From the NCBI GenBank assembly GCA_963706385.1, contig OY970153.1:1364001-1428000 (forward strand): a stretch of DNA of 64,000 nucleotides. Reading direction: 5' to 3'. This stretch comes from Poindextera sp963706385 (GTDB lineage Bacteria; Pseudomonadota; Alphaproteobacteria; Caulobacterales; Caulobacteraceae). Made by a program: the position numbers and the translations under genes. Shown piece by piece: positions 8,025 through 16,106 of this stretch. The notes under the pieces are model-generated. The model ran no database searches. It was not told the origin of the DNA and saw only the letters and a list, made by a program, of their open reading frames with translations. How positions within the stretch are numbered: position 1 is the stretch's first letter; every line of letters starts with the position of its first letter.

Positions 8025-9728
8025 ATGACGACGCCGAAGCGGGAATACGATGTCATCATCGTCGGCGGCGGCGTGAACGGCCTCGCCGCAGGCGCCTATC
8101 TCCAGAAGTCCGGGCTGAGCACGGCCATCTTCGAACGGCGTGACGAGTCCGGCACGTTTTGCGCTACCGAAGAGGTCCTGTCCCCCGGCGTGAAGCTGAA
8201 CCTGCACGCGTCATTGCTCTATCCGCACTTCGGCCCCGCCTATGTCGATCTGGAGCTCGAACGGTTCGGCCTGGAACTGCTCAAGCCACCCGGGTCAGCT
8301 TACAATTATTTCTATCCTTTCCTGGACGGCAGCGCCGTCCTGTTTTCCGGACGCGATTCGAGAGAAACCTACGAGGCGTGGAAGCGCATTTCCCCAAAAG
8401 ATGCGGAAACCTACCGGAAAATTTCCAATTTCTTCGGACCATCTGTCCCTAATATGGTTTATACTGGCCACTGCACCAAGCATACCGACCAGGGATTTCT
8501 TGACTACCTCATAACCAGCGAATCGACACCGATCCTGCCGCGCGACTGGCTATGGATGACGGCGCCGGAATTCGTCGACTGCCTGTTCGAAGACGAGCGG
8601 ATCAAGATCGCCGTCCTGAGCTACGCCGCCATGGGCGGGGTCGAGACGCTCACCAGCAGGCTTACCGGCCCGGCGGCCGTGCTCTTTGTTCTCACTGGCT
8701 TTTCCTCCGGTGGCGGCATGACCGCGCGCGGCGGAAGCCACGGCCTGACCCATTCGCTCGTCCGCTGCTTCGTCCACCACGGCGGCAAGATCTTCTACAA
8801 CTGTCCCGTCGAGAAGGTGACCATCGAGGCCGGCGAGGCCACGGGCGTGGTCCTCGCCAGCCACGCCACCTATCCTGACGCAGAGTTCAAAGCCGCCAAG
8901 GCGGTGGTCAGCGACGTCAGCGCCAAGCCGACCTTCTTCGGCCTGATCGGCGAAGAACATCTGTCAGTCGCCGATCGGGTGGCGCTGAAGCGCTTCGACT
9001 ATCGCGGCGCGGCGTTGTTCACCAACTACTACGTCATGAGCGAGCGCCCGAATTTCGCGGCCGCCGCGAATTTTCCGGAAGTCGACAACACCTTCATCTT
9101 CAACTTCGGTGCCGAATCCATGGCGGACGTCGCCCGCCTGTTCGACAGCGTGCTCGTCAGAAACCTGCCACCGGACCCGCCGGTGGTGTGGGGGGCGGCG
9201 TTCAACTACTGCATCGCCGATCCCACCCAGGCGCCGCCGGGTCAGTACACCATCCTGACCTGGGCGAACGTGCCTTACGAGATCCGGCCGCTGGGCGGTC
9301 CGGACAAGTGGGACGACCTGCGTGAGTCCTACGCCGACAAGGTCGAGGATGTGCTGGTCCAGTACCTGCCGAACCTGAAGACCGCGAAGATCGCCCGCTA
9401 CGTCAACACTCCGCACGACTACGTGCGGCGCAATCCGCACTGCGGCGGCAACATGCATCCCAGCGGTTCGGTGACGGAGTCCCAGATGTGGAGCTGGAAG
9501 CCGTTCCCCGGCTGCGGCGCGCCGAAGACGCCGATCGGAAACTTCTACATCTGCCAATCGCTCGCGGCCGGGAATTACACCCTGCTCGGCGCGGGCTACG
9601 CGGCGGCCTGCGAGGTGATCGACGACGTTGCCGGCGGGCGGCCGGATTGGTGGAAGGCCAATGCGATGGAGGGCGCCACGGAGCTGTGGCGGAGAGAGGG
9701 CGTCGAGCAGCGGTACACCGTCGACTAA
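8025..9728 (+). CDS. FAD-dependent oxidoreductase, phytoene-desaturase/PYROXD2-like (paralogue 3)
   Basis: 567 residues from ATG 8025 behind GGGAGAAACCGA; the 163-bp gap before it is the longest inside the operon and holds no gene. FAD motifs are intact (DVIIVGGGVNGLAAGAYL, GTFCATEEVL, FYICQSLAAGNYTLLGAGY). The stretch 8300-8520 has visibly lower GC and different codon use (for example TACAATTATTTC, ATTTCCAATTTC) than its neighbours or the matching part of paralogues 1 and 2, which may mark a recombined or differently derived segment. C-terminus RREGVEQRYTVD. Likely an isofunctional or substrate-shifted copy. Confidence 0.85.
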   Translation: MTTPKREYDVIIVGGGVNGLAAGAYLQKSGLSTAIFERRDESGTFCATEEVLSPGVKLNLHASLLYPHFGPAYVDLELERFGLELLKPPGSAYNYFYPFLDGSAVLFSGRDSRETYEAWKRISPKDAETYRKISNFFGPSVPNMVYTGHCTKHTDQGFLDYLITSESTPILPRDWLWMTAPEFVDCLFEDERIKIAVLSYAAMGGVETLTSRLTGPAAVLFVLTGFSSGGGMTARGGSHGLTHSLVRCFVHHGGKIFYNCPVEKVTIEAGEATGVVLASHATYPDAEFKAAKAVVSDVSAKPTFFGLIGEEHLSVADRVALKRFDYRGAALFTNYYVMSERPNFAAAANFPEVDNTFIFNFGAESMADVARLFDSVLVRNLPPDPPVVWGAAFNYCIADPTQAPPGQYTILTWANVPYEIRPLGGPDKWDDLRESYADKVEDVLVQYLPNLKTAKIARYVNTPHDYVRRNPHCGGNMHPSGSVTESQMWSWKPFPGCGAPKTPIGNFYICQSLAAGNYTLLGAGYAAACEVIDDVAGGRPDWWKANAMEGATELWRREGVEQRYTVD

Positions 9729-9774
9729 GCGAGGCGGGAGCCGGCAATCAATTCTGGCCAGCGGGAGAAGACGA

Positions 9775-11424
9775 ATGGCTGAAGACAAGCAATACGACGT
9801 GGTGATCGTCGGCGCCGGCCACAACGGCCTGACCGCAGCGGCCTACCTGGCCCGCGCCGGGGCGAAGGTCCTGGTGGTCGAGCGCCGCCACGAGACCGGC
9901 GGGGCGCTGGTGACCGAGGAGTTCTCCGGCTACCGCTTCAACCTCCACGCCAACTACATGCTGATGCTGGACGTGGCGCCGCCCTACCGCGACCTGGGGC
10001 TGGAGGAGGACGGCTGCGTCTACATCCGCCCCGAGGTCGAGGCGGCGCTGCTGAAGAAGGACGGCGGGGCGATCACCCTCTACGCCGACCTCGACCGCAC
10101 GGTGCAGTCGATCCGGCGGTTCTCGGAGAAGGACGCCGAGCGCTACCGGCAAATCTACCTCGACTACAAGGAGATCGCGGACGAGTACCTGATCCCGTCG
10201 ACCTACGGCCGACCGGTCGGCTCGGCGCAGCTGGCCGCCACCTACATGGAAAGCGAGCTGGGCCAGAAAATCCTCAAGGTGTCGGAGATGACGCCGGCGG
10301 AGATCTGCAAGAGCTGGGGCTTCGAGACGCCCGAGCTCGGCGCGCTGCTGCTCTATCTGATCTGCATGTGGGGCATCGATCCGGAGGAGTCGAACTCCAG
10401 CTACCTAGTCCCGCTCTATTTCAACCGGCTGCTGAACGCGACCCTGGTCAAGGGCGGCTCGCACCGGCTGTCCTCGACCCTGCAAAAGGCCGGCATCCTG
10501 GCGGGGATGGAGGTGATCGAGAACCACGAGGTCAAGCGGTTCATCGTCGAGGACGGCGTGGCCAAGGCGGTCGAGATCGCCCCGACCGGAACCGACGGGC
10601 CGATCACCCGCATCGACGCCCGCGCGATCGTCACCTCGACCGACCCGGTCACCACATTCGGCGAATTCATCCCGGAGGCGGAGGTGCTCAAGCGCTCCAA
10701 GCTGTGCCTGAACACCGCGCGCAACTGGGAATGGGAGCAGAGCTCCTTCTTCCTGTGCCACCTAGCCCTTCGGAAGAAGCCGCGCTTCAAGGCCGAGAGC
10801 GTCGATCCAGGCGTGGCGACCGCCTTCATCCGGGTGTTCGGGGTCGAGACCCCCGAGGACGTGGTCACCCACATCAAGGAGGTAATGGAGGGCCATCTGC
10901 TGCACGACATCGGCCACGTGACCTTCACCACCGACATCGACCCGGCCCAGGCGCCCCGGGAGGTCGATCCTGAGGGCGCGGTCTGCCGCATCGAGGCCTG
11001 CGTGCCCTACGCCCCCGCCGACGGCGACTGGGCGAGCCTTTCGACCCGCTACGGCGACCGGTTGATCGCGGCGATGGCGGCGCATATGACCGACTTCGAC
11101 CCGGCCGACATCGTCCGCCGCTACGACTACACGCCCGTGCACATCGAAATGAAGATCCCGCAGATGCGGCGTGGGTCCTTCAAGCACGGCGCCTACATCA
11201 TGACCCAGATGGGCTATTCGCGGCCCAACGTTCAGTGTTCCTCCAACAAGACGCCGATCGATAACCTGTACGTCTGTGGCGCCAGCACCTTCCCCGGGGG
11301 CATGATTACCTTCGGCGGTGGCTACAACGCGGCCAAGGTGGTGGCCGAAGACTTGGGATTGACGGTGTGGTGGACCGAGCCCGCCTCGGTGACCGCCGCC
11401 CGGGAAAGGGGTTTCCTGCTATGA
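9775..11424 (+). CDS. FAD-dependent oxidoreductase, phytoene-desaturase/PYROXD2-like (divergent fourth member)
   Basis: 549 residues from ATG 9775 (RBS GCGGGAGAAG). Same fold as the three upstream paralogues but clearly another subfamily: N-terminal DVVIVGAGHNGLTAAAYLAR and VVERRHETGGALVTEEF, C-terminal CGASTFPGGMITFGGGYNAA, closer to the canonical CrtI/PYROXD2 pattern. The central LVKGGSHRLSSTLQKAG block corresponds to the GGSHDL block of the others. Its stop overlaps the start of the next gene (ATGA), showing tight translational coupling. Two different FAD enzymes in one operon suggest consecutive oxidation or isomerisation steps on the same scaffold; the substrate is not known. Confidence 0.85.
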   Translation: MAEDKQYDVVIVGAGHNGLTAAAYLARAGAKVLVVERRHETGGALVTEEFSGYRFNLHANYMLMLDVAPPYRDLGLEEDGCVYIRPEVEAALLKKDGGAITLYADLDRTVQSIRRFSEKDAERYRQIYLDYKEIADEYLIPSTYGRPVGSAQLAATYMESELGQKILKVSEMTPAEICKSWGFETPELGALLLYLICMWGIDPEESNSSYLVPLYFNRLLNATLVKGGSHRLSSTLQKAGILAGMEVIENHEVKRFIVEDGVAKAVEIAPTGTDGPITRIDARAIVTSTDPVTTFGEFIPEAEVLKRSKLCLNTARNWEWEQSSFFLCHLALRKKPRFKAESVDPGVATAFIRVFGVETPEDVVTHIKEVMEGHLLHDIGHVTFTTDIDPAQAPREVDPEGAVCRIEACVPYAPADGDWASLSTRYGDRLIAAMAAHMTDFDPADIVRRYDYTPVHIEMKIPQMRRGSFKHGAYIMTQMGYSRPNVQCSSNKTPIDNLYVCGASTFPGGMITFGGGYNAAKVVAEDLGLTVWWTEPASVTAARERGFLL

Positions 11425-11747
11425 TCGTCTGGTCGCGCGGCCTCGGCAAACAGAGGCTACCGCTCGAACTCCCGGCGGCGACGCTGCACGTCAAGCCGGA
11501 CATGCTCACCATGGAAGGCAACATCGAGCCGGTCTGCTGGGACTACGCCATCAAGCTCGGAACGGCCGACCTGGCCGACTTCCTCAAGGTGCTTGCCCGG
11601 CCGGAGACGGCGAAGTTCCTGGCCGAACGGGGCGGGCTGCTGCTGCCGTTCATCCTCGGCCTGATCGTGCGCGCCCCGGGCCTGATCCTGACCATGCTGT
11701 TTCGCAAGCCCGCGACGAAGGGAGGCGAAGATGCGCTTCTGGTCTGA
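11421..11747 (+). CDS. Small membrane-anchored protein of unknown function (member A of a tandem pair)
   Basis: 108 residues from ATG 11421, which overlaps the preceding stop by four bases. I do not recognise a named family. The N-terminal 65 residues are polar and predicted cytosolic; residues about 70-95 (LLLPFILGLIVRAPGLILTM) are hydrophobic enough for one membrane helix, followed by a basic tail. The motif PVCWDYAIKLGTADLADFLK aligns with PAPWEYEVKIGYADWETILK in the next protein, so the two are diverged duplicates. Position between FAD oxidoreductases and a ferredoxin suggests a scaffold or membrane-docking role; this is inference. Confidence 0.7.
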   Translation: MIVWSRGLGKQRLPLELPAATLHVKPDMLTMEGNIEPVCWDYAIKLGTADLADFLKVLARPETAKFLAERGGLLLPFILGLIVRAPGLILTMLFRKPATKGGEDALLV

Positions 11748-12093
11748 AGGCCTGGGCGACCGCGAACTGGTCATGGGTCTCGGCAAGGCCGAGATCGAGC
11801 GCAAGGGCGACGTCATGCTGCTCAGCGGCATCGTCGATTCCCCGGCGCCCTGGGAATACGAGGTGAAGATCGGGTACGCCGACTGGGAGACCATCCTGAA
11901 GACCGCCGTCAGCAAGGACGCCTGCGGCTTCATCGCGCGCCACGCCAGTTTCGGCACGCTCGTCAGCATGGCCTGGTCGATCGTCAAGTTCGTGGTCCTG
12001 CTGGCCTGGTTCCGGGCTGTTCGACTGCTGACGCCGGGCCGCGCGCAGTGTGTCGCGGGCGAGGCGCTGGGCGGCGCCGCGCTGAAGAAGTAG
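11731..12093 (+). CDS. Small membrane-anchored protein of unknown function (member B of a tandem pair)
   Basis: 120 residues from ATG 11731, overlapping member A by 17 bases. N-terminal domain (about 70 residues) shares the order and spacing of member A: WSEGLGDR versus WSRGLGKQ, then a W-[DE]-Y-x-[IV]-K-[LI]-G-x-AD block. A single hydrophobic helix follows at about residues 75-93 (TLVSMAWSIVKFVVLLAWF), then a basic tail. No catalytic motif or metal ligands are evident. The pair may form a heterodimer at the membrane that receives the oxidoreductases or the ferredoxin; nothing in the sequence proves this. Confidence 0.7.
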   Translation: MRFWSEGLGDRELVMGLGKAEIERKGDVMLLSGIVDSPAPWEYEVKIGYADWETILKTAVSKDACGFIARHASFGTLVSMAWSIVKFVVLLAWFRAVRLLTPGRAQCVAGEALGGAALKK

Positions 12094-12106
12094 GGATAGG
12101 CGGGCA

Positions 12107-12436
12107 GTGTCGGCGCGGATCACCTTCATCGATTCCAAGGGCGTGGCGCGAACCGTCGACGCCGCGCCGGGCGCCTCGGTGATGGAGGCGGGTGTCGACA
12201 ACGGCGTACCCGAGATCCAGACGGACTGCGGCGGGGTCTGCACCTGCGCGGCCTGCCATGTCTACGTCGATCCGGCCTGGGCCGATCGGTTCGATCCGAT
12301 CAGCAAGACCGAGAACGCGCTGCTGTCGTTGCTGGAGTCCCGCAAGGAGACCTCGCGGCTGTCGTGCCAGCTCAAGATGACGGAGGAAAGGGACGGCGCG
12401 GTCGTCCACACGCTGGATCCGGGGGCGAACGTCTAG
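12107..12436 (+). CDS. [2Fe-2S] ferredoxin, putidaredoxin/adrenodoxin type
   Basis: 109 residues from GTG 12107 (GGGATAGGCGG upstream). Cluster ligands are in the adrenodoxin/putidaredoxin spacing: Cys41, Cys47, Cys50 (CGGVCTCAACH) and Cys87 (SRLSCQL); Cys45 is an extra cysteine inside the first loop. This subclass normally passes electrons from an NAD(P)H-ferredoxin reductase to cytochrome P450s or other oxygenases. Neither a P450 nor a reductase is encoded in the operon, so its partner may be one of the four FAD proteins or be encoded elsewhere. Last gene of the operon; an insertion-sequence end follows 28 bp after its stop. Confidence 0.93.
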   Translation: MSARITFIDSKGVARTVDAAPGASVMEAGVDNGVPEIQTDCGGVCTCAACHVYVDPAWADRFDPISKTENALLSLLESRKETSRLSCQLKMTEERDGAVVHTLDPGANV

Positions 12437-12481
12437 GACCCGCGGGGCCCTGGTATGTCCCGAGGGTGCTGTCAGTCTAAC

Positions 12482-13309
12482 GGTGCTGTCAGACCAATGG
12501 CAACTCGTCTCCGATCAGGCGCAATGAGCCCAAACCAACTGGGGTTTATCCCGTGACTGACCGCCACTCCGCCGGCGCGGCGGAGCGTCTCTGTTTGTAG
12601 ATTTCACGGCTGACGAGATGGCGCTCCTGGCCGAAATGGTTGTGGAGGGAGGCCTGAACCGAGGCGAATTTCTGGAGTGTTTTCATCCTCCGAAACCTGT
12701 TCATCGCCCATTCTCGTCGTCGAAATGCCAGGTGCGAATTCTCAGCCCGATTGTTCAGCCTGCGGCCAGTTTCCTGGCGCTCGGCGTTCCCGATTTCCTT
12801 CATCGCGGCGCCATATGAGCGAAGCCTGTCCGTCACGATGGCATGCGGGCGGCCGTGGCGTTTCATCGCCTTCTTGATGAATTTCAAAGCCGCGGACTTG
12901 TCTCTTTCCTTTGATACAAAGGATTCCAGCACCTCGCCCTCGTGGTCGACGGCCCGCCAGAGGTAGTGCATCTCGCCGTTCATCTTCACGTAGACCTCGT
13001 CGAGGCGCCATCGCCAGTGGGTGTAGGAACGCATGTGCTGCACCCGCCTGCGGCGGATCTCCGCCGCGAACATCGGGCCGAACCGGTTCCACCAGAACCG
13101 CACCGTCTCGTAGCTGATGTCGATACCGCGCTCGAACAGCAGATCCTCGACATTCCTCAGCGACAATGGGAAATCGACATACATCATCGCCACCAGCCGA
13201 ATGACCTCGGGCGATGAGTTGAAGTAGCGGAATGGGTTGGCCGGACTGGTCATTCCCCTCCCCTACCGAGCCCGGCTTAGCGATCCGCTAAATTTGCTCT
13301 GACAATTCC
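12482..13309 (-). mobile_element. IS6-family insertion sequence, intact 828-bp copy (copy b)
   Basis: Bounded by imperfect terminal repeats beginning GGTGCTGTCAGACCAA (left) and, as reverse complement of the right end, GGAATTGTCAGAGCAA. It encodes one full transposase (12546-13253, minus). An extra copy of the left end (GGTGCTGTCAG) sits at 12465, immediately outside, suggesting an earlier insertion or one-ended event at the same place. The 8 bases flanking each side are not a target duplication. Same length as the copy at 48622. Confidence 0.88.
12546..13253 (-). CDS. IS6-family transposase
   Basis: 235 residues, minus strand. An N-terminal helix-turn-helix-like part (SLRNVEDLLFERGIDISYET) precedes a DDE catalytic domain with the Asp in WRLDEVYVKM, the Asp in IVTDRLRSYG and the Glu in NNRAENSHLAFRRRE, followed by a basic C-terminus. 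The length is normal for IS6-family enzymes (about 235). Such transposases act by replicative or conservative cointegrate formation. Full length with all three acidic residues, so probably active. It differs from the 48687-49394 copy at scattered positions, so the two copies are not a recent duplication. Confidence 0.92.
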   Translation of the reverse strand: MTSPANPFRYFNSSPEVIRLVAMMYVDFPLSLRNVEDLLFERGIDISYETVRFWWNRFGPMFAAEIRRRRVQHMRSYTHWRWRLDEVYVKMNGEMHYLWRAVDHEGEVLESFVSKERDKSAALKFIKKAMKRHGRPHAIVTDRLRSYGAAMKEIGNAERQETGRRLNNRAENSHLAFRRREWAMNRFRRMKTLQKFASVQASLHNHFGQERHLVSREIYKQRRSAAPAEWRSVTG

Positions 13310-13458
13310 CTTTTCAGGCTTCCCTCGGTCACCGCGACATCACCATTTTGACCAAGATCAACGACTTTCCAGCCCAGCCTGTAAACCATTGCAGATGCGC
13401 AGCCTAGAAGCGCGGGTCGATAACGCGCCCGCTAACATTCAAGAAAAGCAGCCCAACG

Positions 13459-14019
13459 ATGTTGAAAATCCGAGGCATTCTCCTGGCGACTGCGTTCGCT
13501 ATCGCGGCTTTAGGGTCAGTTGGTGTGTTTGACCGCGCAAACGCGGCGACGGCGGAGGATATCAACAGGGACTCCGATCGAGCGCTGCAAAAGCTCTACG
13601 AATCCAATCCCCTCGCACAAGACATTTCGAAGCAAGCCAGGGCCATCCTGATTTTCCCCAAAATCGTCAAGGCTGGTCTTATATTCGGCGGGGCCTTTGG
13701 TGAAGGCGAACTGAAGCAGGGATCCAAGATTGACGGTTACTACAATTCGGTGACCGGATCCTGGGGCCTGCAGGCCGGGGCCCAATCCTATGGCTACGCT
13801 GTGTTCCTGATGAGCGGGAAGGCCGTGAGCTATATCCATCGCTCCGAGGGATGGGAAATTGGCGCGGGCCCTACTGTCGTTATCGTCAACGAGGGCGTGG
13901 CCAAGAATCTTTCCACCTCAACGCTGAAGGATGACGCCTACGCCTTCATATTCAATCAGCAAGGACTGATGGCCGGCATCAACCTCGAAGGAACGAAGAT
14001 TTCTAGAATTAAGCGCTGA
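13459..14019 (+). CDS. Secreted SYLF-domain (Ysc84-type) lipid-binding protein
   Basis: 186 residues from ATG 13459. An N-terminal signal peptide (KIRGILLATAFAIAALGSV, cleavage near AANAA-like ANAAT at about residue 30) precedes a SYLF/Ysc84 domain: ARAILIFPKIVKAGLIFGGA, then GYYNSVTGSWGLQAGAQSYG and AYAFIFNQQGLMAGINLEGTKI. SYLF domains bind phosphoinositides or other lipids in eukaryotes; bacterial members are periplasmic or surface proteins of unclear role. It stands alone between two insertion-sequence copies, so it has no operon partner here. Confidence 0.9.
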   Translation: MLKIRGILLATAFAIAALGSVGVFDRANAATAEDINRDSDRALQKLYESNPLAQDISKQARAILIFPKIVKAGLIFGGAFGEGELKQGSKIDGYYNSVTGSWGLQAGAQSYGYAVFLMSGKAVSYIHRSEGWEIGAGPTVVIVNEGVAKNLSTSTLKDDAYAFIFNQQGLMAGINLEGTKISRIKR

Positions 14020-14065
14020 ACGACGACTAGGGGATTTCTCGCCCAAGGAATTGAGTATTTTCCGG

Positions 14066-14695
14066 GATGCTGTCAGTCCAACGTCAACTCGTCTCCGGTC
14101 AGGCGCATTAAGCTTAAACCCGACCTAGCTTTACCCCATGACTGCCCGCCGCTCGGCCAGTGCGGCTGAGCGTCTGTCTCAGTATTCCTGACGACTGACG
14201 AGGCGGCGCTCCTGAGCAAAGTGGTTGTGGACGGAGGCATGGACCGAGCTGAATTTCTGCAAGGTCTTCATCCCGCTTTCGCCGGATGAAGACCTTGCTG
14301 GTAAAGGATTCCAGCACCTCGCCTTCGTGGTCGATGGCGCGCCACAGGTAGTACATCTCGCCGTTGATTTTGACGTAGACCTCGTCGAGATGCCACTTCC
14401 AGTGCGTGTACGCCCGCATGCGCTGGACCCGCCTGCGGCGGATCTCACTGGCGAACATCGGGCCGAACCGGTTCCACCAGTGCCGCACCGTCTCGTGGCA
14501 AATGTCGATCCCACGCTCAAACAGCAGGTCCTCGACATTGCGCAGCGACAGGGGATATCGGACGTACATCATCACAACCAACCGGTTCACCTCCGGCGAG
14601 GAGTTGAACCAGCGGAATGGGTTGTCGGATTTGGCCATCCAAGCCGGCTAAAGCCTGCCCGTTAGCGCTGGGCTAATTTTTGGTCTGACATCACC
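14066..14695 (-). mobile_element. IS6-family element, internally deleted (copy c, about 630 bp)
   Basis: The left end keeps GCTGTCAGTCCAAC with a changed outermost base; the right end at 14695 is intact (TTTTTGGTCTGACATCACC). About 200 bp of the transposase core are missing. The minus-strand frame 14114-14638 carries the N-terminal 110 residues including the first catalytic Asp, then runs out of frame; the C-terminal part (MKTLQKFSSVHASVHNHFAQ) lies in another frame. A non-autonomous derivative. Together with 14696-14839 it accounts for the 820 bp between the SYLF gene and the MFS gene. Confidence 0.85.
14114..14638 (-). pseudogene. IS6-family transposase, frameshifted and internally deleted
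   Basis: The frame starts MAKSDNPFRWFNSSPEVNRL and follows the intact transposases through WKWHLDEVYVKINGEM to about residue 115 (EVLESFTSK). The segment with the second Asp and the Glu is deleted, and the remaining C-terminal codons are out of frame. Cannot encode an active enzyme. Confidence 0.85.
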
Positions 14696-14797
14696 GGCGG
14701 TCGCAACCCAAGCCGCTTGATCGCAGATCTCGCGCAGGGACCCCTTCACCCTCGGCCCGTTAAGTTGTCAGCACCCAGGGGTCAGCCTGAAGGCAGC

Positions 14798-14836
14798 GAA
14801 TTGAGCTCAATTCCACTAATTCGCGACCCAGCGAAT
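14798..14836. terminator. Perfect 16-bp palindrome plus short hairpin after the MFS gene
   Basis: GAATTGAGCTCAATTC (14798-14813) is a perfect palindrome. ATTCGC-gaccca-GCGAAT (14819-14836) can form a 6-bp stem 4 bases after the MFS stop codon (minus strand). There is no U-tract, so a terminator function for the seven-gene operon is plausible but weakly supported. Confidence 0.3.
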
Positions 14837-14839
14837 CTC

Positions 14840-16075
14840 TCATAACGGCTCCGGCCGGCGAGCGACGAACGCGGTGAATAGATAAAGCGCGCCGCTGGTC
14901 GCGGTGGCCGCCGCCGCGAACCAGAAGGCTGGGGAAACGTCCGTCTCATGGACCAGCAACGAGCCGAAGAAAGGACCGATGCTGAGGCCGATCAATGAGA
15001 CCGGAGACAGCACCATGGCCACCTGACGCGTACGGTCCAGCTCGATCAACAACTTCATTTCGAAAGGCAAGAGCGCCAGCCACAGAAGGCCGAACACGCA
15101 GGCGGCGCCAAGATAGATCATTGGCGCATGCAACGTGCCGAGCACGATCACGTCCAGCGCCTGCAGGCTGCAACCGGCCGCCAGCATGACCTTGTGATTG
15201 AACCGCCAGCCGATCCAGGCCACGCCGAGCGCGCCGATCAGCTGGAAGGTCAGAAGGCCGGAGACCGCCACGCCTACGATTTGGCTTGAGATCCCGGCCT
15301 GGTGGGCGATCTGCTCCACGTAGTTCCAGGCCGCCCCGATCGCCGCGTTCTGGAGCAGGATCGCCGCCAGCACGAGCATCACCCAGGGCGTCCACACCCC
15401 CTTTGCCGTCCCCAGAGCATGGGCGCTGGACGTGGTCTTGTCCGAGAGGGCGAAAGCCGAAAACGCGCCGAGACCGGCCAAGATCGCCATCAGACCGAAG
15501 CCCGCGTTGGCGCCCATGCGTGGGATCGCCAGGGTGGAAAGTAGGTAGATGGCGGCGATCTGCGGCGCGGTGGTCATGGCCAGGAAGTAACCGTTCATCC
15601 GCTCTGGATTGCGGGTGTAGGTCACCACCAGAATGGCGCCGGCCAAAAGCACGCCTTCGATGAGGCCCGCGGCGGTTCGCAGGGCATAGATCGGAAGCGG
15701 CGAGCCAGCCCAATAGTTGGCGACGTTCAGGGCCGTCAGGATCAACGAGGCGACGATGATCTTGATGCGGATGCCGCCGCGTCTCAGATAGGGGGGCCCG
15801 ATCGCCGTGCCGATGGCCAGCGCCAGGGTCTCCAGCGTGGCGACCTTACCCAGCGCGTGGTTTGTCAGCCGTCCGGCCTCGACAAGGGAGCCCAGCAGCA
15901 CCGGTTGGATTCCCAGGATCATGAACGCGACCGTGCCCAGCACCATCGCGGCGGCGAGCGCTGGAAAGGGTTGGTCGATGCCGATTTCACCTTGATGGGT
16001 GACGAATTCCGCCGCGACCGCCTCGGGCCCGGTGATCACGTGCAGTTCGCCGACGTCGGGCTCGCCGAGGCTCAT
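14840..16075 (-). CDS. MFS transporter
   Basis: 411 residues, minus strand, ATG at 16075. After a short polar N-terminus the protein is almost entirely hydrophobic, with about twelve predicted membrane helices (for example ALAAAMVLGTVAFMILGIQP, then AGLIEGVLLAGAILVVTY and ending GALYLFTAFVARR). This is the layout of a major-facilitator permease; no substrate-specific motif stands out. It is the last gene of a seven-gene operon, 31 bp behind the lyase gene. Import of the operon's substrate or export of a product is the likely role. Confidence 0.82.
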   Translation of the reverse strand: MSLGEPDVGELHVITGPEAVAAEFVTHQGEIGIDQPFPALAAAMVLGTVAFMILGIQPVLLGSLVEAGRLTNHALGKVATLETLALAIGTAIGPPYLRRGGIRIKIIVASLILTALNVANYWAGSPLPIYALRTAAGLIEGVLLAGAILVVTYTRNPERMNGYFLAMTTAPQIAAIYLLSTLAIPRMGANAGFGLMAILAGLGAFSAFALSDKTTSSAHALGTAKGVWTPWVMLVLAAILLQNAAIGAAWNYVEQIAHQAGISSQIVGVAVSGLLTFQLIGALGVAWIGWRFNHKVMLAAGCSLQALDVIVLGTLHAPMIYLGAACVFGLLWLALLPFEMKLLIELDRTRQVAMVLSPVSLIGLSIGPFFGSLLVHETDVSPAFWFAAAATATSGALYLFTAFVARRPEPL

Positions 16076-16106
16076 GTGATCGACCTTCTGGTCTTGAATT
16101 CGGCCA

